Source: Oscillospiraceae bacterium (GTDB lineage Bacteria > Bacillota > Clostridia > Oscillospirales > Oscillospiraceae). Taken from it: a DNA stretch of 46,559 nucleotides. The stretch lies in contig JAFPWN010000021.1 in assembly GCA_017412765.1 (NCBI GenBank), positions 1-46,559 on the forward strand. Direction: 5' to 3'. The translations under genes and the position numbers were made by a program. Shown piece by piece: positions 29,745-37,768 of the stretch. Positions within the stretch are counted from its first letter, which is position 1. The number at the start of each line of letters is the position of its first letter. Under the pieces are notes generated by a model. The model saw only the letters and a program-made list of their open reading frames with translations, searched no databases and had not been told where the DNA came from.

Positions 29745-31533
29745 TCCTTCCGGTCTGCATCATCCAGTTTCGGTTTATGCGAAGCAGGTGGTTTACGGTA
29801 AGCTCCGTGACCAGTGCTGCGAGTACGAAATAAAAGCCTGCGAGCGACATCTCCGGGACCTTAAACGCCAGGGCAAAAAAGATTTCCCTTATGTGTTCGA
29901 CACTACCCGCGCAGACCGCATAATCCGCTGGTTCGGACAGTGCATTCAAGCGCGAGGCGTTGAAGCCGGCAAACCTATCACGCTGCAGCCCTGGCAGATT
30001 TTTGATCTCGGCTGCACTTATGGATGGGTAGAAAAAGACTCCGGCGCCCGGCGCTTTTCCCGCACTTACAACAAGCGAGCGCGCGGTAACTTCAAGAGTA
30101 CCGAAAAGTCCGGCCAGGCGCTTTACCACATGTGCGCTGATGCCGTTTATCCTCCGTACCATCCGGAGGAGGCCGTGTTCGAGCAGGAGCCTGAGGTTGA
30201 GTGTGCTGCCGTTGACCGCGGTCAGGCGATGCGCGTATTTGGCGACGCGAAGAAGATTGCGGCACGCTCAGAGAACATTGCCAAGCGCCTTATAATCCCG
30301 CGCTCCAATCCGGTTGTACATAAAACCCGCGGCGGCTTTATGCGGGCGCTGTCCAAGGATACAAAGAATAAGGACTCCGGTGCGCCCAGCTATTTTGTAG
30401 TAGACGAGTATCACGCTCATCCGACTTCTGCTATTTATGACCTGGGAAAAAGCTCCTTCGGTAAGCGCGTTCAGCCTTTGCTAGACGTGATCACGACAGC
30501 CGGCGACGATGCAGAGTCAAAACCGTGCTTCAAGGAAGAAGAGTACGCGAGGCTTATTCTGGACGGTAGCGAAGTAAACGAGAACTACTTCGTTATGATC
30601 CGCGAGATCGACGATGGCGACAATCCTCACGATGAGCGCTGCTGGTGCAAGGCAAATCCCTGCCTCAGATATCCAAATGATTACTCCAAATATCTTCTCA
30701 AGGAGATCAGAGAGGAGCACCAGTCGGCTTACGGCGCAAACGATCCCGACAAGATCCGCAACTTCCTTACGCGCCGTATGTGCCGCTGGCAGACCGGCAG
30801 CGTAAACCGCTATCTCGATGAAATCTGCATGAAAAAGGCGAAGACCGCGCAGATAAGCGCCGAGGCATTTGCCAAGCTCACGGACAACCTTGAAGTATGG
30901 TGCGGCTTCGACCTCGGCAAGCGCATAGATCTTTCCGGCGCCGGCGCTGTTTTTCTTCTTACGGATGGGAGAATAGCTATCAAGGCAAGCGGCTTTATGC
31001 CGGAAAACCGCGCAGAGCAACATGAAAAGACGGACAGAGTGCCTTATAAGAGCTGGGCGAAAAGCGGCTGGTGTACGCTCACGCCCGGCGACGTCACGGA
31101 TAACAGCTACATCGAGAACTGGATCTGCGAGAACGAACGGGAGCACAGCTGGCAGATCGTAGAAGTGGATTACGACGGGCACAATGCGACCGACCTCGCA
31201 ATCAAAATGTGCGAGGAACGTGGACGCGATGATTTCTGCGTGGAAATATCGCAGACCTGCGCCGGTCAGAATCTCGCGGTCAAAACGTTCAGAGAGATGC
31301 TCATGCAGGATAAAATCGTAATCGAGTTTAATCCGCTGTTTATCTGGTGCCTTGCGAATGCCGTTGAAGTACAGAACAACTACGGCGATATAAAGCTGTC
31401 TAAACGGCACAAGGACGATACCCAGCGCATTGACCCGGTCGCGGCTGTTATGAATGCTCTTGCAAGAGCACTGATTCGCAGAAACAATCCTTCGCTTGGT
31501 GACAGACTTGACGGAGGCGATTATTCCATGTAG
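29734..31533 (+). CDS. terL: Phage terminase large subunit
   Basis: The 599-residue packaging motor has an ATPase with the Walker-A-like RARGNFKST at about residue 115 and Walker B FVVDEYHAH at about 225, and a C-terminal nuclease domain with the metal Asp in VDYDGHNATDLA. I prefer the TTG at 29734 (giving MARNPSGLHHPV), nine bases after GAGGAGG; the in-frame ATG at 29725 lies inside that ribosome site. It overlaps the second small-terminase gene by 11 bases. Confidence 0.93.
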   Translation: MARNPSGLHHPVSVYAKQVVYGKLRDQCCEYEIKACERHLRDLKRQGKKDFPYVFDTTRADRIIRWFGQCIQARGVEAGKPITLQPWQIFDLGCTYGWVEKDSGARRFSRTYNKRARGNFKSTEKSGQALYHMCADAVYPPYHPEEAVFEQEPEVECAAVDRGQAMRVFGDAKKIAARSENIAKRLIIPRSNPVVHKTRGGFMRALSKDTKNKDSGAPSYFVVDEYHAHPTSAIYDLGKSSFGKRVQPLLDVITTAGDDAESKPCFKEEEYARLILDGSEVNENYFVMIREIDDGDNPHDERCWCKANPCLRYPNDYSKYLLKEIREEHQSAYGANDPDKIRNFLTRRMCRWQTGSVNRYLDEICMKKAKTAQISAEAFAKLTDNLEVWCGFDLGKRIDLSGAGAVFLLTDGRIAIKASGFMPENRAEQHEKTDRVPYKSWAKSGWCTLTPGDVTDNSYIENWICENEREHSWQIVEVDYDGHNATDLAIKMCEERGRDDFCVEISQTCAGQNLAVKTFREMLMQDKIVIEFNPLFIWCLANAVEVQNNYGDIKLSKRHKDDTQRIDPVAAVMNALARALIRRNNPSLGDRLDGGDYSM

Positions 31534-31542
31534 GAGGCGAAT

Positions 31543-31719
31543 ATGAAAAAGATAATCAAAACACTCACATTGCCGGACGCTGCGCTTATCATCGGCATCG
31601 TTCTGATAACGACGGGAGCGGCCATCTTGCATATTGCGGCCGGATTCATCACCGGCGGCGTTCTGCTGACGGCTGTGAGCATCTTCGGAGGAGGTGACGG
31701 CGGTGAGCCTGACAAGTAA
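31543..31719 (+). CDS. Small membrane protein between terminase and portal
   Basis: The 58-residue frame has two hydrophobic helices (about 11-30 and 33-48) separated by a short turn, and an acidic Gly-rich tail. AGGAGG stands seven bases before the ATG, and it overlaps the portal start. Small two-helix proteins at this site are common in HK97-like phages (DUF1056-type); role unknown. Confidence 0.7.
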   Translation: MKKIIKTLTLPDAALIIGIVLITTGAAILHIAAGFITGGVLLTAVSIFGGGDGGEPDK

Positions 31720-32992
31720 TATTCTTTCGGTTTTCAGATCAAACCGAAGCTTACGAAACGAAGCCTCTGTGTCCTCTCTCAACGCTCTCGGCGGTTCGTA
31801 TCAGCTCGGAGGCGTCGCAGATCCGGAGACAGCTCGAAAGCTCTCGGCAGTTGATGCCTGCATCGAGATCCTCAGCAATTCCATCGCGAAGCTGCCAAAC
31901 TATGCAATGATGACTGACACGCGAGAGCGGGTTGATCATTACCTCCTGCAGCTGCTCAATAATCGACCGAACGAGGCGATGACGCCGTTTATCCGTAAAA
32001 AGATTATCGAGACAAGCCGCCTTGAGACAGGCAATGGTTATGACTGGATCCTTCGGGATCCTCGTTCCGGCAAGGTGGTCGAGCTTTTGCCGATCCCAGG
32101 AAATCTTGTCACACCGTGGCGCGACAGGCTCGGTCACGTGTGGTACACGGTGCTGCACCCTCTTAGCGGCGAGCCTATGATTCTTGACAATCAGGACGTA
32201 TGCCATTACAAGGGCGCGACGAGAGACGGCCTCAGCGGCATCTCAATCCTCCGGAGAGCCGCCGAGGTCGTAGGAGCAGCGAAGGCGGCCCAGGAATACG
32301 ACCGCACCTACTATGAAAACGGAGGACAGCCGAGCGGGGTTCTTGAAACCGCCGCAGACATCGGCGGTTATGCGAAGGATTCAACCGGCGCAGTGCTGCG
32401 CGACAGCAACGGTAATGCAGTCACAAAGAAGGAGCTCCTGCGACGAGAATGGGAGCGCGTACACGCCGGACCGAAAAACGGCCACCGGATCGCGATTCTT
32501 GACCTCGGTCTTAAGTACACGCCGATGAGTGCGGCGTCAAACCGCGACGCTCAGTTTATAGAGAACAAGGAGATGTCCGTCAGAGATATCGCGAGGTTCT
32601 TCGGCGTGCCTCTCTACAAGCTTCAGGAGGGCAAGCAGAGCTACAGTTCAAACGAGCAAAACGCCATCGAGTACGTCGTAAGTACGCTGCACCCGACTGT
32701 GACGCAGTACGAGGAGGAGCAGACCTATAAGCTTCTCACAGATTCGGAGCTTAAAACCGGCCTGCAGCTGAAGATAAACATGATGGCTGAGCTGAAGGGC
32801 GACACAACAAGCCGGGGCGCGTGGTATAAGAATATGCGCGACAACGGCGTTTTCAGCGTAAACGATATCAGAGCACTCGAGGATCTTCCGGACGTTGAGG
32901 GCGGCGATGAACGGCAGGCAAGCCTTAACTACGTGCCGCTCAGTGACTGGAAGAGATTGAGCGAAAATCGAAACAGAGGTGAAAATAAATGA
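31703..32992 (+). CDS. HK97-family portal protein
   Basis: The 429-residue protein matches HK97 gp3-type portals: SAVDACIEILSNSIAKLPN near the N-terminus, YHYLLQLLNNRPNE-type segment, GNGYDWILRD, ISILRRAAEVVGAAKAAQEY and the crown region SVRDIARFFGVPLYKL. It forms the dodecameric DNA entry ring. I take GTG 31703 as start, behind GGAGGAGG; an in-frame GTG at 31694 lies within that site. Confidence 0.93.
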   Translation: MSLTSNILSVFRSNRSLRNEASVSSLNALGGSYQLGGVADPETARKLSAVDACIEILSNSIAKLPNYAMMTDTRERVDHYLLQLLNNRPNEAMTPFIRKKIIETSRLETGNGYDWILRDPRSGKVVELLPIPGNLVTPWRDRLGHVWYTVLHPLSGEPMILDNQDVCHYKGATRDGLSGISILRRAAEVVGAAKAAQEYDRTYYENGGQPSGVLETAADIGGYAKDSTGAVLRDSNGNAVTKKELLRREWERVHAGPKNGHRIAILDLGLKYTPMSAASNRDAQFIENKEMSVRDIARFFGVPLYKLQEGKQSYSSNEQNAIEYVVSTLHPTVTQYEEEQTYKLLTDSELKTGLQLKINMMAELKGDTTSRGAWYKNMRDNGVFSVNDIRALEDLPDVEGGDERQASLNYVPLSDWKRLSENRNRGENK

Positions 32993-33771
32993 GAGTAAGC
33001 GTCAACGGCGAAATCTGCGCCGATGAATGGAAGTGGCTTTTTGACTGGTACGGTATCCCTGCCTTCTGTCCGATGATGATGAGGAAAGCGATAGAGGATA
33101 ATCCCGAGGGCGAGGAGCTCATTGTAGAGATTAATTCCTGCGGCGGAAGCGTTTTCGCCGGCTTTGAAATCTACAGCATACTGCAGAAGGCGACGTGCGC
33201 AACGGTCGCAGAGGTTCAGAGTCTTGCGGCTTCGGCTGCTTCGACTATCATGGTGGCTTGCAGCAAGATCGTTCTCTCGCCGGTTGCGCAGGTGATGATC
33301 CATCTTCCCAGCGCATCAACCGAGGGTGATGTCCACGACCACGAACAGAGCGTCCGGATCCTTACGAGCCTCAAAGAGTCTATTCTTAACGCCTATGAGC
33401 TCAGATGCGGAGGCAAAACCACACGCGAGCGCCTTAACTCGCTTATGGAAGCTGAAAGCTGGCTGTATCCGCAGGAGACTATCGCCCTCGGCCTTGCTGA
33501 TGAGATTATGGGCGATGAAAATAATAAGCTTTCTGACCTGCCTCAAAACATCAGAAACGCTGTCGGCGGCGGCATCCGCGCGATAGCGAATTCTGCGGGA
33601 AACGCTGACCTCGCTTCTCTCCTCAAACGTTATGAGGAGGCCGTCAGAAACGGAGCAGAGCCCGCAGAGGGACATCCCGTTATAAGTGAGAAACCCGGCG
33701 CGGAGCCGGTCTCAAATAATCCTGTATGGAGCCGCAAGGCCCGTCTGGAAATCGAAAAAAACAGATTCTAA
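32989..33771 (+). CDS. ClpP-like prohead protease
   Basis: The 260-residue protein has the ClpP/S49-type fold used by many phages for capsid maturation: IVEINSCGGSVFAGFEIYS (substrate groove), the nucleophile in SLAASAASTI, the catalytic His in VMIHLPS, and a downstream Asp region. The C-terminal 60 residues are disordered and may act as scaffold. ATG overlaps the portal stop by four bases. Confidence 0.92.
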   Translation: MRVSVNGEICADEWKWLFDWYGIPAFCPMMMRKAIEDNPEGEELIVEINSCGGSVFAGFEIYSILQKATCATVAEVQSLAASAASTIMVACSKIVLSPVAQVMIHLPSASTEGDVHDHEQSVRILTSLKESILNAYELRCGGKTTRERLNSLMEAESWLYPQETIALGLADEIMGDENNKLSDLPQNIRNAVGGGIRAIANSAGNADLASLLKRYEEAVRNGAEPAEGHPVISEKPGAEPVSNNPVWSRKARLEIEKNRF

Positions 33772-33784
33772 GGAGGATCACACA

Positions 33785-35047
33785 ATGAAACGTAAACTGA
33801 TCGATCTCACAAACCAGCGCAACGCGGCACTCCAGGAAGCGGAGACCGCGCTCAACGCGAACGACACTGCTGCCTATGACCGCGCGATGGAGCGCGTGCA
33901 CAATCTCAATACGGAGATGGAGCGCGTCCAGGACCTTATCAGCGAGCAGGCACGCCAGGCACTCGATGCGGTACCCTCTGCCGGCGAGGTCAGAGATGCC
34001 GCCGAAGAGCGTGCGAATATTCTCAGAAACGGCGGCGCCATCACTTTCTCCGCAATTGAGACGCTTCGCGGACTCAGAAACGCTGCCGGCGATGGTACGC
34101 TTGTTTCCGGCAGCATCGTGCAGCCGACCGGAACTTCCGGTAACGTAAATGACAACCTCGGCGCAAGCGTCCTTCCCAGTCTTGTCCGCGTTGAGGATAT
34201 GACCGGACTCGGCTCCTGGGATGAGCCCTATCTCATCAGCGATCCCACGGTTGCCGTCGGCAAGCCCGAAACTGTCGCCGGCACCTCCCGTACAAGGAGC
34301 GAACCCACATTCGGCTATGCTCAGATCAAGCCTTACGAGGTCAGCATCACAAGCTATATCGACCGCAACATCGCAAACCTCTCTCCGGTCGCGTACATGG
34401 CAAAGGTGCAGAGAGCCGCAATGCGCGCTCTCCTCAACAAAATCGCGGCGCTTATCCTCCTCGGCGACAGCGAGGAGACAAGGGTTATGTACGGCATGCT
34501 CAACGGTGCCGATAAGAACGGCACCAGCCTCGTCAAGACCGTCAATGCTACGGTCGCATCCTCCAAAGGCAAGATCGACGAGAACCTTCTTACCCAGATG
34601 TTCTTCGCCTATGGCAATGATTACGAGGTCGGCGGCAATGCAATGCTCTTCTGCAACAAGACTGACCTCAAGGCGTGGGGTTCTCTCCGCGGCACAAACG
34701 AGAAGCGCCGCATCTTCGATATCGCGCCGCTCGCCGGCCAGGCAAACCGCGGTACTATTGCCGACGGCGGCATGATCATTCCTTACCTCCTCGATCCTTC
34801 GCTCACCGCAGTAGACGGTACCGATCAGGCTGCCTCCACTGGAGCCGACAAGCTCTGCGCCATCTACGGCGATCCGCAGAATTACCTTCTCGGTCTCTTC
34901 GGAAATTACACCATTCGCATCGATGAGCACGTCAAGAGCGTCGAACGCCTGCACACTATCCTCGGTGATGCGGTTGTCGGCGGCAACGTCGTGGCGAAGG
35001 ATGGTTTCGTCGTGGCGAAGATCCCGAAGGCAGCTGCGGCAGGCTAA
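33785..35047 (+). CDS. Major capsid protein, HK97 fold
   Basis: The 420-residue protein begins with a helical delta region (about residues 1-85, LNANDTAAYDRAMERVHNL), expected to be removed by the protease, then the HK97 core: GTLVSGSIVQPT, VRVEDMTGLGSWD, RTRSEPTFGYAQIKPYEVSI, and the C-terminal A-domain with GGNVVAKDGFVVAK. AAGGAGG precedes ATG 33785. Confidence 0.94.
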   Translation: MKRKLIDLTNQRNAALQEAETALNANDTAAYDRAMERVHNLNTEMERVQDLISEQARQALDAVPSAGEVRDAAEERANILRNGGAITFSAIETLRGLRNAAGDGTLVSGSIVQPTGTSGNVNDNLGASVLPSLVRVEDMTGLGSWDEPYLISDPTVAVGKPETVAGTSRTRSEPTFGYAQIKPYEVSITSYIDRNIANLSPVAYMAKVQRAAMRALLNKIAALILLGDSEETRVMYGMLNGADKNGTSLVKTVNATVASSKGKIDENLLTQMFFAYGNDYEVGGNAMLFCNKTDLKAWGSLRGTNEKRRIFDIAPLAGQANRGTIADGGMIIPYLLDPSLTAVDGTDQAASTGADKLCAIYGDPQNYLLGLFGNYTIRIDEHVKSVERLHTILGDAVVGGNVVAKDGFVVAKIPKAAAAG

Positions 35048-35058
35048 GGTGATAACAT

Positions 35059-35349
35059 ATGACGATAACGCCTGAGATCATTGCCGGCGTTAAAAGCTAT
35101 ATGCACGCCGAAGATGAGGCTGATGCGGTTATCCTTCCACTTATCATGGCTGCTGTGGAATATCTCGACCACGCCGGTATTGAGGCGCCGGAAACCCAGG
35201 AAGAGAGCGAGAGCTATATGCTCTGTGTAAAGGCGCTCACGCTGCACTACTACGATCATCGTGATTCGGTGAACGGCGAGGCGCCGATTCCACTGGGACT
35301 GCGGCCGATCATCAATCAGCTGAAACTTTGCAGTATCGCGAACAGATAG
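35059..35349 (+). CDS. Head-tail connector (gp6-like)
   Basis: The 96-residue protein matches phage gp6-like connectors: ITPEIIAGVKSYMHAEDEADA, a central helix, then LCVKALTLHYYDHRD and an end LRPIINQLK. It sits on the portal ring in the head-tail interface. A terminator follows directly (35365-35403). Confidence 0.88.
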   Translation: MTITPEIIAGVKSYMHAEDEADAVILPLIMAAVEYLDHAGIEAPETQEESESYMLCVKALTLHYYDHRDSVNGEAPIPLGLRPIINQLKLCSIANR

Positions 35350-35364
35350 GGACGTGAGCCATTA

Positions 35365-35403
35365 GGGCAGGAAACGCACACAGCTGCGTTTCCTGCCCTT
35401 TTT
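35365..35403 (+). terminator. Strong terminator inside the morphogenesis operon
   Basis: GGGCAGGAAACGCA (35365-35378), six-base loop, TGCGTTTCCTGCCC (35385-35398), then TTTTT. A perfect 14-bp stem between connector and head-closure genes; later genes would need antitermination, partial read-through or their own promoter. Confidence 0.85.
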
Positions 35404-35422
35404 CGTTAGGAGGTGTTGTAAC

Positions 35423-35758
35423 TTGATAGACGCCGGAAAACTGCGTCACAGGGTCGTTTTTGAGTGCTTCACGGGGAATACGGACGAGTTCGGCGGAGCG
35501 ATGGATTACGATGATACCGAGTGGTCGCTTTTCCGTTCGTGCTATGCGGCGATTGATCCGACAAGCGGCCGCGAGTTTTACGAGGCTCATCAGAGCCAGA
35601 GCGAGGTTACTCACAAAATCCGGTGCCGTTACTTCGCCGGTCTTAAACCTTCGATGCGCATCCGTTACGGCGAGAGGATCTTCAAGATCATCTCCGTTAT
35701 CGACTGGGAGGAGCGCCATGAGAGCTTCCTTATAATGGCGAAGGAGTTGGTGCGATGA
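35423..35758 (+). CDS. Phage head closure protein
   Basis: The 111-residue beta-rich protein fits the SPP1 gp16 / HK97 gp7 head-completion family: DAGKLRHRVVFE at the start, DYDDTEWSLFRSCYAAIDPTSG, then YGERIFKIISVID. TTG start at 35423 with AGGAGG ten bases ahead. It overlaps the next gene by four bases. Confidence 0.9.
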   Translation: MIDAGKLRHRVVFECFTGNTDEFGGAMDYDDTEWSLFRSCYAAIDPTSGREFYEAHQSQSEVTHKIRCRYFAGLKPSMRIRYGERIFKIISVIDWEERHESFLIMAKELVR

Positions 35759-36234
35759 TTACTCATTACAGCTCAAATGATCTTAAGGACCTTGCTAAGG
35801 CGCTTTCTCGTACCGGCAAGAAGGTAACCAAGATTGTTACTAAGGCTGCAGGCAAGGGTACGACTATTGTGCGCCGACGCACTAAACCGAAAATCCCGGT
35901 CGGAGAAACCGGCGAGCTTCGCAAGGGCATCATCCGAAAGGCCGAGCGCTCTCGAACAAAAGGAAAAAAGGTTTACGACCTTATGTTCGACCCCAAAAAG
36001 AACGATATCTTTCAGAAGCCTGTCAAGAACCCCGGAGAAGCCGGAAGCACGAATACAAAGGGCGGTCATGCCTATTACCCGAAAAGCGTTGACGCTGGTT
36101 TTATTACGAGAGATAAAGGCTGGGTGCCCGGTTATCACTTCATGGCGGAAGGCGCCGAAGAGGCGTTTCCGGAAGCCAGGAAGAAGATGATCGATACCAC
36201 AATGGATGAGATTGAGAAGGAGCTGGCCAAATGA
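35755..36234 (+). CDS. HK97 gp10-family tail completion protein
   Basis: The 159-residue basic protein matches the gp10 family: LKDLAKALSRTGKKVTKIVTKAA at the N-terminus, PVGETGELRKGI, GGHAYYPKSVDAGF, and a final helix. Such proteins stopper the tail tube at the neck. It overlaps both neighbours by four bases. Confidence 0.88.
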   Translation: MITHYSSNDLKDLAKALSRTGKKVTKIVTKAAGKGTTIVRRRTKPKIPVGETGELRKGIIRKAERSRTKGKKVYDLMFDPKKNDIFQKPVKNPGEAGSTNTKGGHAYYPKSVDAGFITRDKGWVPGYHFMAEGAEEAFPEARKKMIDTTMDEIEKELAK

Positions 36235-36617
36235 CCGTCGAAGAGATAATTAAAAACCAAATGGAGCGCTGCTCCAACGTCAGCAACAAGGTCTTTTCGC
36301 TCACGAGCATCAAGGATGAGCGGCCGCCTTATGTGCTCTATGTCACCGAGAAATCTGACGAGGTGGACGATCTTGACGGCGGTACCGGACTTCTGTCCGA
36401 AGATTTCTCTGTGTACATTGTCGCCCGGTCGGTGCCGGAGCTCGTTAATCTTTCCAAGGTTATCCGCGGACTGCTCATTAGTTTGCGGGAAACTCAGACC
36501 GAAGATATTTACATCGAAAACGTAACAGTCAAACAAACCGCGCCGGATGACCGTGCACGGGAAACCACATTCTGCAGTCGTGTTTACGACCTGCATATTG
36601 ATTATCAGGAGGTATAA
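36231..36617 (+). CDS. Tail terminator/completion protein (gp17-like)
   Basis: The 128-residue protein has the alpha/beta layout of minor tail-completion proteins: N-terminal helix TVEEIIKNQMERC, a strand PPYVLYVTEKS, a second strand-helix unit FSVYIVARSVPELVNLSKVIR and a last strand. Identification rests mainly on position between gp10 and the tail tube gene. Confidence 0.7.
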   Translation: MTVEEIIKNQMERCSNVSNKVFSLTSIKDERPPYVLYVTEKSDEVDDLDGGTGLLSEDFSVYIVARSVPELVNLSKVIRGLLISLRETQTEDIYIENVTVKQTAPDDRARETTFCSRVYDLHIDYQEV

Positions 36618-36619
36618 AA

Positions 36620-37111
36620 ATGAAATCCAGAACTCTGGGCTCTAAGCTCTTTGCAAACGCAAAGAAAATCGGCGGTGTCCGCACCGTCAACGGCGTGGAT
36701 ATCAGCGCCGAAACCATCGACGAGACTACCTGGGACAACGAGGACGGCTACAAGTCTTTCGAGCCCGGCTTCATTGACGGCGGCGAGGTCACCGTATCCG
36801 GTCTTTATGATAATGCCAGTGAGGGACAGTCCTCTATTATGACGGCAATCGAGGCAGGATACGTCCTGCCATGTCATATCGACTTCCCCACGAAGCAAGG
36901 AAAGAGCTGGGTGTTCGCCGGCGCTCCGACGCGGTTTGCTACCGGCTTTGATATGAACGACGCGATCACCTTCGACGCAACGTTTAAGGTCAGCGGAAAA
37001 CCGTACATATGCGCCACGTCTGAGGTGGACACATACATAGCCCAGCTCACAGACGTTTACACCGGCGCGGCAGCTGCATCTGCGCAGTCCGGAGGCAACG
37101 GCAATGGCTGA
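36620..37111 (+). CDS. Major tail tube protein
   Basis: The 163-residue protein matches siphophage tail-tube proteins: LGSKLFANAKKIGGVRTVNG, then DNEDGYKSFEPGFIDGGEVT, a central FPTKQGKSWVFAG, and FDATFKVSGKPYI. AGGAGG precedes the ATG. The presence of a tube gene without a sheath gene defines a siphovirus. Confidence 0.9.
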   Translation: MKSRTLGSKLFANAKKIGGVRTVNGVDISAETIDETTWDNEDGYKSFEPGFIDGGEVTVSGLYDNASEGQSSIMTAIEAGYVLPCHIDFPTKQGKSWVFAGAPTRFATGFDMNDAITFDATFKVSGKPYICATSEVDTYIAQLTDVYTGAAAASAQSGGNGNG

Positions 37112-37475
37112 TAAACACAATGACACTGTCTTTATCAACCTCGATAAGCCCTATGAGGTAACGTTTTCACACGTTGCCATCAAGCGCTTCTCTGCAATTC
37201 ACGAACTTTCAGTCAATCAGATCGTTGCGGCGGTAGCGCGTTATGATCTCGCTACTGACATCATATTCCTGAGTCTCAACGGTACGAATCCCACAATGAC
37301 CCGCGAGGATCTCGACAAGCTCATCGAGAAGGAGTTTGATCGCGGAAACATGACGTTCACCGATGTCATCAGCATCGCTGCCGATGCCGTTGCAAACGCA
37401 TTCGGCATCGAGGAGGGCGAAGAGCGCGCAGAAGATGTAGAAAACCCCAGGAAGGCGGCTGGGACTGGCGAGTAA
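37104..37475 (+). CDS. Tail assembly chaperone (G-type, unshifted form)
   Basis: The 123-residue protein begins with a beta-rich region (FINLDKPYEVTFSHVAIKRF), then helices typical of gpG-like chaperones that coat the tape measure. The in-frame stop at 37473-37475 is bypassed by a -1 frameshift at 37442-37448 to give the longer G-T protein. It overlaps the tail tube gene by eight bases. Confidence 0.88.
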   Translation: MADKHNDTVFINLDKPYEVTFSHVAIKRFSAIHELSVNQIVAAVARYDLATDIIFLSLNGTNPTMTREDLDKLIEKEFDRGNMTFTDVISIAADAVANAFGIEEGEERAEDVENPRKAAGTGE

Positions 37476-37492
37476 GCCTGTCCCTTGCCGCC
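37442..37492 (+). promoter_or_regulatory. Programmed -1 ribosomal frameshift signal
   Basis: The heptamer A-AAC-CCC (37442-37448) fits X-XXY-YYZ in the zero frame. After five bases a stem follows: GGCGGC-T-GGGAC (37454-37465) with GTCCC-TT-GCCGCC (37480-37492), 11 bp. The zero-frame stop lies in the loop. The -1 frame is open to 37768. Confidence 0.88.
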
Positions 37493-37768
37493 GATCTCGG
37501 CATCTCCCTCTCGGAATGGGAACGCATGACGCCTGCGCAGCTTACGATCTACGCCGAGGCTGCCGCAGAGAAGCGCAAGGTCGAGAGGGAGAACAAGAAC
37601 CGCGATATTTATAACCTGTCTGTTCTTATCCGCCAGCAGATATGGAGTAAAAAACTCGTTGAGTACGAGGATGTGTTCCCGGATGAGGAAAAAGAGGCTG
37701 ACGATGATGAGTTCTTTAACTACATCTGCGCGCTCAACCGTCAATTCGGCGGAGAGGAGGTGTTTTAG
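37448..37768 (+). CDS. Frameshift-encoded T extension of the tail assembly chaperone
   Basis: This frame has no convincing start of its own and is read after the -1 shift; the full G-T product would be about 221 residues from 37104. It begins QEGGWDWRVSLSLAADLGIS, contains LSEWERMTPAQLTIYAEAAAE, and ends in an acidic, helical tail. The T part recruits tail tube protein in the lambda system. It touches the tape measure start (GTG at 37768). Confidence 0.85.
   Translation, partial: QEGGWDWRVSLSLAADLGISLSEWERMTPAQLTIYAEAAAEKRKVERENKNRDIYNLSVLIRQQIWSKKLVEYEDVFPDEEKEADDDEFFNYICALNRQFGGEEVF

Noticed and set aside
30517-31782. 421-residue minus-strand frame across the large terminase gene
   Set aside because: Antisense to terL, composition typical of a shadow frame, no start signals.
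37526-37768. Independent 80-residue gene between tail chaperone and tape measure
   Set aside because: The frame is open back to the slippery heptamer and its first ATG lacks a ribosome site; it is the -1 frameshift extension.
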